From positions 248,001 through 312,000 of the forward strand of contig NW_020312013.1 of NCBI RefSeq assembly GCF_003144115.1: a stretch of 64,000 nt of DNA, given 5' to 3'. The notes under the pieces are model-generated. The model saw only the letters and a program-made list of their open reading frames with translations, did not search any database and was not told the DNA's origin. Shown here piece by piece: positions 22,551 to 35,396 of this stretch. Made by a program: the position numbers and the translations under genes. Position 1 is the stretch's first letter, and every line of letters starts with the position of its first letter. This stretch comes from Tilletiopsis washingtonensis. Lineage: Eukaryota > Basidiomycota > Exobasidiomycetes > Entylomatales.

Positions 22551-23634
22551 TTAGTACGTCGAGCCCTCTGCTGGCTGCGGCAGCTTGCGGTTGGCTGGTG
22601 AGGCCATCTCTCTGCCGGCGGCGGATCGGGTCAGCATGCATGTGCGGCAGATATATGTCTCTCTAGCACTGCATTGCAAGGCTTCCCCGGCCGCCACTTA
22701 CCGCCTGATCTCCACGAGGACAGTCTCGAGCGTACTCGTGCGCCGCCATTGGCCCAGCACCGGCAGCAGATTCGGCTCGACCTGGCGGAAAGGGGGTCAG
22801 CTCGTGATGCGGCGGATGCGACTTGCGGCAGCAGCAGGCTGTGCATCTGGACTCTGTGCAGCAGAGAGGCTGCTTGCCTCGGATCAGGCTTGGCGCACTG
22901 TCTCGTCGTGGCGTTCGCAGCAATCGCAGCATTCGCAGTGATCGCAGCAGGCGCCGCACTGGCGGCGTTTGCGGCCCTCGTGCCCTTCGCTCCCCGCAGC
23001 ATCCCACCACTACATCGTCTCTCCACTTACCTGTCCCGCCCGGCCCACGCACGGCATGTTGACGCGCGTGATGAAGTGCACCTCGGGCGGCGCGTCGGGG
23101 TACTGCGGCCCGCAGGTGATGCGCAGCGAGTAGATGCGGTTCTGGTGCACCGTATGGCCGGGTCCCAGGATAGTGGCGTTCCAGTTGGACATCTCTGTGC
23201 GCGGTGGAGTGGTCAGTCGGGATGGAGCGGGGCTGGGCTGAGGCGGCTGCCAGAGGCGCTGCTCGGGGCCAGCTGCGTGCTCGAGGACGAGAGCAGCCTG
23301 GCATCCAGCAGGCTCTGAGAGGTGCTAGTCACAAGATGGTGCCATCGGTAGCCAAACGCTCGCAGGAAACATCGAGCTCGCTCCCCCGCGCCAGCTCTCC
23401 GGCCCGCGCTGCCAGCGCCGCACGAGCCAGGCCTGCACCCGCATCGCCGCTGCCGCAGCACACTCACGGACGTCGCTGCCGTCGTCGAGGCCGTAGGAGC
23501 AGCTGCCGTCGCCGATGCCCTTCTCGCCCTTCTCGAGCTCCTCGAGCAGGCGGAACGAGCGCGGAACTGCGCGGCGTGTGAGTGTGAGCAGGGCACAGGC
23601 AGCGGCAAGGCGAGGCGGGCGCACCCTTGGCCAT
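22551..23634 (-). CDS. MMS2: Ubiquitin-conjugating enzyme variant Mms2 (UEV)
   Basis: Catalytically inactive partner of Ubc13; together they build K63-linked ubiquitin chains on PCNA for error-free damage tolerance. Exons 23625-23634 (10 nt), 23468-23566, 23031-23194, 22702-22781, 22551-22611; 137 residues, the same length as yeast Mms2. The protein reads [20 protein letters not shown], then [29 protein letters not shown] and [19 protein letters not shown], which replaces the active-site HPN...C of true E2s. It continues [20 protein letters not shown] and ends [20 protein letters not shown]. The start codon sits in an exon of only 10 nt (ATG GCC AAG G), chosen because it alone restores the conserved N-terminus in frame. 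Upstream is a 713 bp divergent gap to the Shr3-like gene. Confidence 0.95.
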
Positions 23635-24347
23635 GCTGGGCGGTGCGGGCGGGCGGCGCGAACGGAGAGGTGCGAGCGTGCGTGGGTGCGAGAGTGCGAG
23701 GCTGGCGAGGTGGGAGCCGCGGCGGTGGTGGCACAGGGGGCTGGAGCAGGTGGAGTGATGCGGAACGGCGTCAGGGTGCGGCGAGCGCCGCGGCGGTGGC
23801 CAGCACGGCAGCCCCAAGCGCGCGGCGCACCTCGCCGCCGCGCCGCGATCGCTCGCCAGTCACGCGCCCATGCCCGCTGCATGATGGCCCCTGCGCAAGC
23901 CATCGGCCGGGCAACTCTCGCAGAACCGCTGGCTCATGTGTGAGGCGCAGCACTGGCTGCGCAGTCGTTGTCGATGACTTCAACTCGGCCGTGGACGCGC
24001 ACGCCAGAGACCCGTGCCACATAGAGGTGACTGAGGAGGCCCTCTCTGCACTGAGCATGCTCCGCGCGCGACGCGGCCTCGTCGTGCAGCGAGCCATCAT
24101 CTTCGGCTGATGCTCGCTGCTGCTTCTGTCGCCATGCGCTCCCGAGAGGGTGCAGCCCCAGGGCTCAGGGCCTAGCTCGCCATCTAGGCTCAGACAGCGG
24201 CTCCTGAGGCCAATCTGTCGAGGGTCACGGCGTGCTTACGTCAGCCTGTTATCGGCGAGCGCCACATGCGGTGCTGGCGCATGTGCCAAGCTCTCGCTTC
24301 TTCTCAACCGCGCTGCCTCTTCTCACCACCACACCACCTCCGCAACC
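23635..24347. promoter_or_regulatory. Divergent promoter MMS2 / Shr3-like gene
   Basis: 713 bp head-to-head gap. The side next to MMS2 is purine-rich on the plus strand (pyrimidine-rich as read by MMS2). The side next to the Shr3-like gene carries TTCTTCTC and CACCACACCACC just before the ATG. No gene is seen inside. Confidence 0.45.
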
Positions 24348-25512
24348 ATGGGCTTCCGCACCGGCTTCGTGCTCTCCTCGCTCTCCTTCCTCGCCGGCGT
24401 GCTCTTCATCTGCGCGCAGTACGACCACCCGCTCATCTTCCATGCCTGGAGCGACGCGGCGCCCGTGCGCGCCGAGCGCTTCTACCTCGGCCTCTATGCC
24501 GCGCCGCGCGCCGTGCATGCGCTGCTGCACGGCATGATCGCCCTCGGCATCGTCGGCCTGCTCGCCAAGCTGCACCGCTGGACGGAGACGGCAAAGTGGT
24601 TCGACGGCGCCGCGCTTGGTGAGTGCACTGCAGGGTGGCCCGGGAAGGCCTTCTGCTGCAGGCCAATGGCCAGGCGGCACGGCGAGAAGGCACGCAGTCG
24701 GCTGCAGAGAGGAGGGCAGCAGTCGACTGCAGAGAGAGGTGCATCACACTTGATGCCTGCTGGAGCGGATCCATGAAAGCTGCTGCCGCCTTGACAAGCC
24801 ATGCTAGGGCTGGAGCACCCCAGCGCCGCCTGCGTGTGCGCTCGGCAGGCGACATGAGGGCCACAGCCGGCAACACGGCTCGGCTTGAGCAGCTAGCTAG
24901 GAGCGCTCTGGGCCGCTGTGTATTGCGCCATTGCTGCAATAGGAGCGCTCCTGCTCCCGAGCTGGAGAAGCAGATCGGTGTATTGCTCGCGAGTCGGCAC
25001 CCTGCGACGCCAGATGCCGCTGGTGCAGGGTGGATGTGCAGTGCAGAGCACGGCTCGTCGAGAGCAGCAAGACGCTGAACCGGCTCGCTGCGCTTGTGCT
25101 CTCTGTCCCGTACTGTGTGCAATGCTAACGCCGCCGCCCGACAGTCTTCTTCATGGGCTGTGTTGGCCTCTACGGCGTGGTCATTGTGCCGAACCTGCGT
25201 CTGCTCGCCAACCCGACGTCGATGCGCCTGCTGGAGCGCAGCAGCATTGCGACGCAGCGCGCCACACTGGCCGCCGAGGCCGCGGCGGGCCGCCTCGACC
25301 CGTCGCTCGTGCCCACGGGCCCGCTGCAGCCCGACGAGGGCGTGGCGGCGCTGCGCATCGTCGCTGCCAGCAACACGCTCATCCTCGGCCTCTTCGCCGG
25401 CGTCGCGCTCATGCTCGTCGCCGAGTACTACGTCGAGAAGGAGGAGCGCCGCATGCTCGAGGCTGCGCGCGAGGCCGAGATGAAGGAGCTCAAGGTCCAG
25501 AAGGGCCAGTAG
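24348..25512 (+). CDS. Four-span ER membrane protein, Shr3-like permease chaperone
   Basis: Two exons, 24348-24618 and 25145-25512, give 212 residues. Four hydrophobic spans are visible: FVLSSLSFLAGVLFICA near the N-terminus, AVHALLHGMIALGIVGLLA, VFFMGCVGLYGVVIVPN, and ASNTLILGLFAGVALMLVAEYY. A charged coiled tail (EKEERRMLEAAREAEMKELK) ends the protein. Size, span number, the F-L-x-G-V-L-F start and a hydrophobic last span ending in EYY before a charged tail fit the Shr3 family, ER chaperones that help amino-acid permeases leave the ER. The match is by architecture and partial motifs, so no symbol is given. The single intron (526 nt) is unusually long for this window; a missed small exon inside it cannot be excluded, although the G|TC junction keeps frame. 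Confidence 0.6.
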
Positions 25513-25774
25513 CTTGCTCAAGCGGTCGCTCTCCCAAATGCACGAAATGACAGCGACTCGGCCCCTCCTCCTCTGCAAGCGCGGCGCGCTACTGATGGCT
25601 CATGGGATGATGTGATTACTCGGCCCGGCGCCGAGACAGGATCTAGAGTGTGACATGTGCGCGCCCATCCAGACAGGCACGGCTCTGGTCGAGTGCTGGG
25701 TAACGATGACGGAACATGTAGGTGACACGACGGAGTGCAGTGTTGGGACAGGAAAGAGGGGGCAGCGAGGAGCT

Positions 25775-28700
25775 TCAAAGATCCATCACGGCGGCGCAGC
25801 CAGCGGCAATGAGGTCCGCCACGCCATCGAGGCCGCGGAACGTGGGTCCGTCGTACGACGCCTCCTGGCCGGGCGGCGCGAGGCCGAGCGAGGCCCAGCC
25901 CTCGGGCACGAGCTCGAGGCTGCGCTTGACGTTGCAGAGCGCAAGCACAAGCGGGAACGTGCCGGGCTGCGGCAGCCAGTCGCGCATCGCCTCGGCCTCG
26001 GACGGCAGCGAGCCCGTCTTGTGCGGCGCGAGGCCGGACCACGGTGCGTCGCCGCTCTCGCTGCTCGGCGCACTCGAGGCCTCGACGACGAGCGCGGTGA
26101 CGCGGAATGCGGGAATGGTCGAGGCACGGCGGCGAGGCTCCACAGGAGCGGCACTCGCAGCCAGTTGCGCTGCATCGGCCGCAGCGGCGGCAGAGGCGGC
26201 GGCCTGGCGTGCATGTCCGTTCTCCGAGCTGCCGTGCGACAGAACCTGCGCCAGCTTGCGGTACCACGTGCTGCTTGCTGGCGAGTGTGCCGGGCTCGTC
26301 TCTTGCGAGCCGCCGAGCCGCGGGCTGCCGAACGAGCGGAGGTCGAGCTGGTCGCCCGCGAAGGGCACGAAGGCCACGCGCAGCATGCGAGTGGGCGCGG
26401 ATCCAGAAGACACACTGCCGCAGGGCAGTGGCAGCGGAATGAGCATCGTCAGGGTGCCCGGAGCGACAGAGTCGAGCCCGGCAGCCGCGGCGTGCTCGCG
26501 AGCGGCAGCTGCGGCGTTGGCTGCGCGGCCGATCTGGCCAAGCGCGATCGACAGCGGACGGCCCGTGCGGTTCAGCGATGACGGCCAGTAGTCGGACTGC
26601 GTGGACGGCTGCGGCAAGTTCGCCTCGTCCTGACGCTGAGGCGGCGGCGACGGTGGGCGGCCGATCATGCCGGAAGCGATGGAGCGGTGGCGCTTCAGCG
26701 GGTCCATGGAGGCCAGCAGTGCAAGGCTTGCAGCGTCCTGCGGCACACTGGCGAGGGGACTTGGGTGACGCGGAGCTGAGCTGGCAACGTGGAGGCCGAG
26801 CGAGCCGGCGAACTTGTGCGCTGGCCGCTGGCGCGCGACCGACGTCGTCAGGAGGATGTTGTCGTCTGACGAGCTGCGACGGCGAGCGCCGTTGCCGGCT
26901 GCGAGCCACGAGTTGAGCGCCGAGGGCGTGATGGCGCCGGAGACGAGCGGTGCCTTGCGCTTTGGTCGCTCGTCGCTAAGAATCTCCTCGCTCTCTGTCG
27001 TCGCGCCAAAGCTGCTGCTCGTCGGGAAGTCAAACATGCCAAAGTCGATAGTCGAGGCGCCGGACGGCGGAACCTGCGACGACGACGGCGAGATGCTGGA
27101 CGGCGCGAAGGCCGACTGCTCCGCGACGGAGCCGTCCATCTCCGAGTCGCCCACGCTCATGCTGGTGGTGGACGTGCTGTGGTGCGAGCGCGAGACCGCA
27201 TCGCGCCCGGACGAAGAGGCCAGCTGACTCTGCCACTCGCCCGACTCGGTCTGGATCGTCGGCGCCAGCTGCGGCGAGTTTGGCGAGGTGTTCGTCGGTC
27301 TGCGCTTGCGGAACCAGTCTCCGATGCGCTTGTCCTTCGAGTTTCGGCCCGTCGTGGAGGAGCCGTTCGTGGCGGACGGCGCGGGCGAGTGCTCGATACG
27401 CGTCATCTCCTTGCGAGCCTTGCCGCTGCTCTGATTGCTTGCGCTGCGGCTGCGTGACCGCCGCGAGGAGAGCTCGCTGGAGCGCTGCGACGACTTCGAC
27501 GAGGTGTGCCGCGTGTCCAGCGGGTCCACCTCGCGTGCGCGCGAGGGACCGATGAGACCGAAGGACGACAGCGCCTGTTCGATTGGCCGCGAGTCGCGCG
27601 GGGCAAAGTCGTAGTCGGCGAATGGTGCAGCAACGCCACGGGCCAGTGTCCGTGAGGTGCGAGAGACCAGGCCGGTCGTCGAGAGCGCATCATCGACGCC
27701 TGCGTGCGCTGCGCTGCGGTGCGACTTGCCGCTGGCTTGCGAGTTCTGGAACTCGTAGGAGAGAGCCTCGTGGCTGACGCTCTTGCCAAGAGAGGGACGA
27801 CGAGCCTCGGGCAGGTACCATTGGCCGTACAGCGCCTCGGGAGAATTGCTGGCGCTGTCTTCGTCCTCCTGCTGCAGGCCGCGACGCTGGGCCGCGGGCG
27901 TACCGAGCAGCACCGTGCAATCCGGCGCACCCGCTCCGCCACGCAGGAACTTGAGCTCGAACAGCGTCGAGTCGGCAAAGGCTCCAGTCGAGGAGCCTGC
28001 CTGCTGCATGGCCAGCGCCGACGAGTCGCGCTTGCGAGTGCTCGAGGTGTGGTGGTCGGAGACGATCACGGCGCGGCGAGCACGCTCGTCCTCGGAGCCC
28101 TCGGCGGGCGCAACGACCCACTTGCGGGCGTTGGTGGTGCACCGTGCGACTGATAGGGCAGTACGTGCGACGTCGGAGGGGCCCGCGCCGCAAAGCCGCG
28201 TGCCGTGCCAGTTGGACATGTTGCCGACGTTGACGCTGTGCATGCCCATCTCGTCGATGCTGAGCAGGTCGAGGGTGTCACGCGCATCGCCGTCGCGCGG
28301 CTCGAGCGTGCTCCATTCGCTCGGTGCCGAGGCAGCGCCGCCGAGCATCGCAAAGCCGGAGCCGGCGTCAAGAGTGGGCCCGAGACTTGCGAAGCCGCCC
28401 AGCACCTGTCCGGCCGGGTCGTCCTCCTCGGACTGCACCGACAAGCAGGAGCTGTCGCTCTCGATCGGCGAGAGCGTGCCGCCAAGGCCGAAGCGATCTG
28501 AAAAGTGCTGCTGCATATCTTGCTCGTAGGCCGCGTCGGCAGCGGTAAGCATGCGTTCGGACGAGAGAATCTCGCACGCATCGTTGCACTGGTCGCGCAG
28601 ATGGGCGGCGAAGGAGTCCTCGGCCCGGAGATGGGACTGCTGCTCGGAGAGCAGCTTCGCGCCGAGGTGCGCATCGCGCACACTGGAGAATGACGATGCG

Positions 28701-29521
28701 GCAGTGGAGCGAGCCTTGCGATTCGGCGGCGGCAGCGTCGACCAGATGTCCTGGTTGAACGAGCTATCTGCTGCAGAAGTGGCGTCGGGGCGCGGCGAGA
28801 ACGACGTCGCTTTTGGCGTCGAGTTGCCGGCTGCGAGGTGGCTGCAGTGTGCGACAGGAACGCCGGTCAACTTCGAAGAGCCTGCGGGTCTTGAGCCTAG
28901 GTCCAGACCCTCGACGTCGAGCCGCAGGCTTTGAGCCGAGCCACGGCGCGCGCTGAGGGCAGGACTCATGTCGTCGGGTCGCAGCAGCGAGTGAGGAGGT
29001 CGCGTCGGCGAGCGCTGCAGCTGGCGCTGAGCGCCGGCGATGACGCGGATCTCGCGCAGAGTGAGCGAGGACCCAGAGGCAGACAGCTGGTCGGCCGATT
29101 GCTTCTTCCGAACAGCGGGAGAGTCGGTGCTCATCGACGCGTCTTGTGCGGCGGGGATAGTGACGCTATCGTCTGCCGACGATAGCGACGACTCCGGGGC
29201 CGAGTACGATGCGGAGCCTTCAGAAGACGCAGCAGAGAGGCTTGGCGAGGACGGCCAGTGCGCTGCACTGGTCGTTGTTGCAGGCCGGGTGAGTTCAGGA
29301 GACCGGGGTGCGTCGAGCCCGAATGCGGAGTCGGGCGGCGACAGTGGAGAGTTCGGCGAGACGCAGCGACGGGCTACCGCGTAGGCGTTGTCTGGCACGG
29401 CGGTCGGTGCGGCACGGCAGCAAGTATCGGCAAGGCGTTCTGGCCGCAAGATGGCACCGCTTGGCGAGCGGCCGAAGGGAGTGCTCTGTTGTGATCGCGG
29501 AACAAGCACAAAGGTAGGCAT
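25775..29521 (-). CDS. Large intronless Ser-rich protein of unknown function
   Basis: A single 1,249-codon frame with no intron signal needed, in a neighbourhood where most genes are split. The start MPTFVLVPRS at 29521 was chosen over earlier in-frame ATGs because those lie in low-complexity upstream sequence. Long Ser/Ala-rich disordered stretches alternate with ordered-looking patches: SNWHGTRLCGAGPSDVARTA, ARKWVVAPAEG, STLFELKFLRGG, YGQWYLPEARRPSLGKS, LTMLIPLPLPCGS, MLRVAFVPFAGDQLDLRSFG, IPAFRVTALVVEA, and a C-terminal block TFPLVLALCNVKRSLELVPE then GWASLGLAPPG. A basic patch (RKEMTR, KDKRIGDWFRKRR) lies mid-protein. No signal peptide or membrane span is seen. The regular beta-like patches near the C-terminus suggest a folded domain, but I do not recognise it. 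It converges with the Shr3-like gene across 262 bp. Confidence 0.8.
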   Translation of the reverse strand: MPTFVLVPRSQQSTPFGRSPSGAILRPERLADTCCRAAPTAVPDNAYAVARRCVSPNSPLSPPDSAFGLDAPRSPELTRPATTTSAAHWPSSPSLSAASSEGSASYSAPESSLSSADDSVTIPAAQDASMSTDSPAVRKKQSADQLSASGSSLTLREIRVIAGAQRQLQRSPTRPPHSLLRPDDMSPALSARRGSAQSLRLDVEGLDLGSRPAGSSKLTGVPVAHCSHLAAGNSTPKATSFSPRPDATSAADSSFNQDIWSTLPPPNRKARSTAASSFSSVRDAHLGAKLLSEQQSHLRAEDSFAAHLRDQCNDACEILSSERMLTAADAAYEQDMQQHFSDRFGLGGTLSPIESDSSCLSVQSEEDDPAGQVLGGFASLGPTLDAGSGFAMLGGAASAPSEWSTLEPRDGDARDTLDLLSIDEMGMHSVNVGNMSNWHGTRLCGAGPSDVARTALSVARCTTNARKWVVAPAEGSEDERARRAVIVSDHHTSSTRKRDSSALAMQQAGSSTGAFADSTLFELKFLRGGAGAPDCTVLLGTPAAQRRGLQQEDEDSASNSPEALYGQWYLPEARRPSLGKSVSHEALSYEFQNSQASGKSHRSAAHAGVDDALSTTGLVSRTSRTLARGVAAPFADYDFAPRDSRPIEQALSSFGLIGPSRAREVDPLDTRHTSSKSSQRSSELSSRRSRSRSASNQSSGKARKEMTRIEHSPAPSATNGSSTTGRNSKDKRIGDWFRKRRPTNTSPNSPQLAPTIQTESGEWQSQLASSSGRDAVSRSHHSTSTTSMSVGDSEMDGSVAEQSAFAPSSISPSSSQVPPSGASTIDFGMFDFPTSSSFGATTESEEILSDERPKRKAPLVSGAITPSALNSWLAAGNGARRRSSSDDNILLTTSVARQRPAHKFAGSLGLHVASSAPRHPSPLASVPQDAASLALLASMDPLKRHRSIASGMIGRPPSPPPQRQDEANLPQPSTQSDYWPSSLNRTGRPLSIALGQIGRAANAAAAAREHAAAAGLDSVAPGTLTMLIPLPLPCGSVSSGSAPTRMLRVAFVPFAGDQLDLRSFGSPRLGGSQETSPAHSPASSTWYRKLAQVLSHGSSENGHARQAAASAAAAADAAQLAASAAPVEPRRRASTIPAFRVTALVVEASSAPSSESGDAPWSGLAPHKTGSLPSEAEAMRDWLPQPGTFPLVLALCNVKRSLELVPEGWASLGLAPPGQEASYDGPTFRGLDGVADLIAAGCAAVMDL

Positions 29522-32500
29522 GACGTGACATGTCGAGTGGAGTGCGAGAGGCGACGACGGAGGCGATGCGTCGAAAGCAGTCAAGTACGCGCAGAGCATG
29601 GCGGACGGCGCAGGAGATGACAGATGGAGAGGAGAGGGAGAGAGAGTGTCAGCAGGTTGCACCTCAGGCAGCGGCAGTCATAATCCTCAGCTCGCTCCTC
29701 AGGGACAAGAATACGCGAGCGATCGCTTGTCCAGCAGCAGACATCGCGGCGCGCCTCGCTTTGTCCTCCTCGCCCATGGCAGGCCCTGTGGCGTCCGCCT
29801 AGCGTGCATCTGCATTACCTGCACATGCGCGTGCAGGACCGACGAGGAACGCCGCAGGACGACGCTCTCTGCTGGACGTAGCTGCTGTGGCTGTTCCAGG
29901 AGTGCTGGGAGCAGCTCTGACAAAGACCGGCGCCTGCGCGCAGCAAGCCGGCTGCGGCTCGCGATGCTGCCGCGATGGACGGGAGCGCAGGCCGCGCCTG
30001 AGCCGCACAGGCTTCGTCCCGGCACACGTACGCCCTGCCTCGCTGATAGCGTCTGCCACCTCCTGTGTCGGCTGCTGAGCGCCACGCAGCACCAGTGCCG
30101 ATGCTCGGCCGGCTTCGCGCCCTCTCGTGCCGCAGCGAGGCGTAGCTACTAACCGGACGAAAGTCGCTGGACGCGCGGGCAGAAGCTCTGCAGCTGCGAG
30201 AGTGACGGCCAAGACTTTCTTGCTCGTCTGTGCGACGTGCGAGACGGTGCTGGGCGCGGCGAGGGCGTGTGAGAGATGCTGGGCGAGAGTGTGGTGTGCG
30301 GTGACGGGAGGAGAGAGAGGGAAGGCAAGAGGAGTGCGCGGCGCCGCGAGCTGCGAATGAGGCCTGGCCGGGCCTTGGCCGGCGCGAGCAAGCGAGGGTC
30401 CAGCGTTTGCGGTGCGGCTGGCAGAGCGGCGCAACCTGCGTCTCTGCTTCTGCGTGCTCGACGACGGCTGCTGACTGATCGCGGATCGGAGCAACGAGGG
30501 TGACAAGTCCGGAGCAAGGCAAGCTGGAGCGCACCCGGGACACCCTTGCGTGCAGCAGCAGCATCAACTTGCGCCGCCGGAGCAGCTCTGCAGCAGGCAG
30601 CACAGGAGGCAGCACGCCCTCACCCTGCTGTGTTTGCGGCGGTGCCACCGACGCACGTCGTCGGCCGTGCTTCTACCGCCAAGTCGACTCCGCCGCAGGC
30701 GGCCGCGAGGAAGCGGCGCCGCGCATGCCATTCCCTTCATGCCTCGCCGGAGCCGTCCTGCGTGCGGTGCGGCGCTGCTCGCCGGCGCCGGCAGCGCTGC
30801 ACAGCCGGCGTGCGTGGCTGCCGCATGGCGAGGCGCTGAGCTGCTGCCGAGCGAGGCGTGGCGCTCGGCGGCGCAAGAGCGCGGCGGGGATGGGCGCTGG
30901 ACGTGCGGGTGGCGCCCCGGCGGCTGGCGCTGTGCCGCAAGCAGCAGCACCCAGCGCAGCGCGAGGATCGAGGCACACACGCACACGAGCAGCACCGCAG
31001 CACACAGAGGACGCCTCTTGCTGCTGTGCCGCCGCTCCGACGCCGATTCGCAGAGCGCTGCAGCGCTGCAGCGCGCGCGATTGCTGGCAGATGCGGACGA
31101 GGACGGCGCGACGAAGGAGGTGCGGCACGCGGGCGGCGGCAGACGAGAGGTGCCGCCGCACTGCAGCTGGCGCTGCGCGGTGTCTCGGCGCCCGGCCGTT
31201 GGATGGGCGCAAGAGCTGCATGCAGCCGAGCATCGCGTGCCACGCCGCCGCGCAGCGGTAGAATCGACGAACGCGGGCAGACGCGGCACCCGGGCAGTGT
31301 GGGCGCTTCTGCAGACCCGTGCCGCAGGTTGCTCTGCACGCACGACTGCGTCGCGTGGCGCTGCGTGTGGCGCTCATGCGCCCGTTAGCGTGGCGTCGCA
31401 GCGCGCAGCGCACATCCCGCGCCGCCGGATGTGCCAGCACTGGCGTCAGAGGTGCGTCGGCCCTCGGCGCCAGGGCAGAAGCAGCGAGCGTCTGCGGCCA
31501 TCTCGTGGGCGCTCCATGAGGCGCGGCGAGTGCATAGCCGCGGCACACGGCGGTCGGAGGAGGGCCTCAGCTGGAGGCATCGCGTGCTCGCGACGCTGAA
31601 GCTGGCTCGCGAGAGAGGTTCGGCGGACGCGGCGCTGATCTGCGTGGGGTCGGAGCCCGGCACACCGAGACGCTCTCAGCTCCCGGGCGCCAGAACGCAG
31701 CGGCGGCAGCGCCACGGACGCCGGTCCTGCCGCCAGTGGTAGTACCGCTGCGGGACCGGCATCCCCTCAGTATCATGCCGCACCGCATTCGGACGCGGCG
31801 CGCTACGGCCTCCGGCTATGCCAGCTCGCCCGGTCCCGAGGTGTGCGGGAGACGAAGTGCGCGGCACCGCTGTCACTCTGTCAACATTGGGCGAGTGCCG
31901 GGCGTAGCACTGCCCCGGGCGAGGGGATGGGGTCAGGGGAGTTGCGCTGAGCGCGCGGGAGGTGACTTCCCTTCCCAGCAGCAGGCGCATGGCGCGGCGG
32001 AGCCAGCCGCAGCATTCGGCAACGACGGTCGTGGCTGACAGCGTGGTTGGTGGTGGCTTCCGCTCTGGTTGCTGCAGCAAGGAGCCGGCTCAGGAGGTGG
32101 CAGGGCAAGAAAGCCGTCGTTCAAATTGCGATGCCGATGCTGGACGGGCACCGGGCCACCGCCAGTGCGGACGCCATACGCACCTCACGGGGCCAAGTCT
32201 GCGAGTTCATCTTCGTGCGGCTGTCAATGTCAAATTGCAGCTCGGTGCTGAGTTCACCGTCAACGTTGAGACTGGGCGTCATGCCGCGCCAGCTCGCTGT
32301 CTCTCGCTCGCCTTCGGCATTACAAGGCCAAGTTCGACTTGACGCGAGCTGGGCGCCGCCGTCAGATGCGACCGCCCCCTGAGGATTTCCCATCTGCCCA
32401 TGCGACACTCGACTCCGAGCCGAGCAAGAGCCACGCCGCAGCACCAGAATGAGAATAGCTCCCGGGGCACGGGCCCTGCGTGGTGAGGGCAAGTTCGGAG

Positions 32501-33183
32501 GGGCGTCGCAGCCACCGACGCCGGAGGCGCTCTTCGCAGCTGTCGCTTGAGCAGAGCGTTCCGCCCCCAGTGGCTGTCTCTCCGTTCTCACGCCCCTTTC
32601 TGCCACAGCGCACCGCTGCTCGCACTTGCTGCCTTCGCTGCTCCGTCACATGGCTTGCAAGAAGCGGCGCAGGCAAGCCCTGGCTTCGCGCCGTGGCGCG
32701 GTGTCGCAGCAACCACTTGATAGCCGCTTGCCGGGGCGCCGACGGAATGCGCAGGAGCTTCGCGCTGGGCGTTTGCGGGCCTGCTTCTTGCTGTCTCGAG
32801 GGCAGCGAGCGAGCGAGCCACGGACGTCAGCGCTTCGATTGGACTTGCGACGCCATCGTGTGGCGGCCATGGTGGCTGCGGCGAACGCCGGGGCGCAGCG
32901 ATGAGCGATGCGGCGCCTGCAGGCACGGCACTCCGACGGCGGCGAGCAGCAAGCCGGAGTTCGGGAGGGGTCGATGTATTCGCGGAATGGCTGAATACAA
33001 GCGCCCCCTGGCGAGCAGTTGTAGTCCGTGCACGTGACCGGCCCGGAGCCAGCATGCCGCCGAGGCCGCTCCGCTATGGCTGCTCCACACGACGGCTCAT
33101 CAACCGCGGACGCACGGACGGCCGTCGTCCGACATTCGCTGCTGTCGCTTGTTGCTGCACCCTCTCATCCCCCACAGCAGTTC
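29522..33183. other. 3.7 kb gene-free region between divergent genes
   Basis: No gene is supported. The part next to 29,521 (to about 30,480) likely holds the promoter and leader of the minus-strand gene; it is purine-rich on the plus strand (GAGAGAGG blocks). From 30,500 to 33,000 the sequence is GC-rich with overlapping Arg/Cys/Ala-rich frames on both strands. One patch, minus strand about 32,121-32,285, reads more like protein than its surroundings (ELSTELQFDIDSRTKMNS), but it has no start context or family match. The last 150 bp upstream of NPY1 end in a CCCCCACAG acceptor-like site at 33,172-33,180, a possible 5' UTR intron end. Confidence 0.5.
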
Positions 33184-35328
<2,145 letters not shown>

Positions 35329-35396
35329 AGCGTCTCTCTGCTCGTGCTTCTCGCAACCTATGCCATTCTCCCGGCTGGTGGTATACTGAGCATCTG

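Noticed and set aside
24619-25144. The 526-nt Shr3-like intron as a separate small gene
   Set aside because: Its open frames lack start context and protein character, and the flanking exons join in frame.
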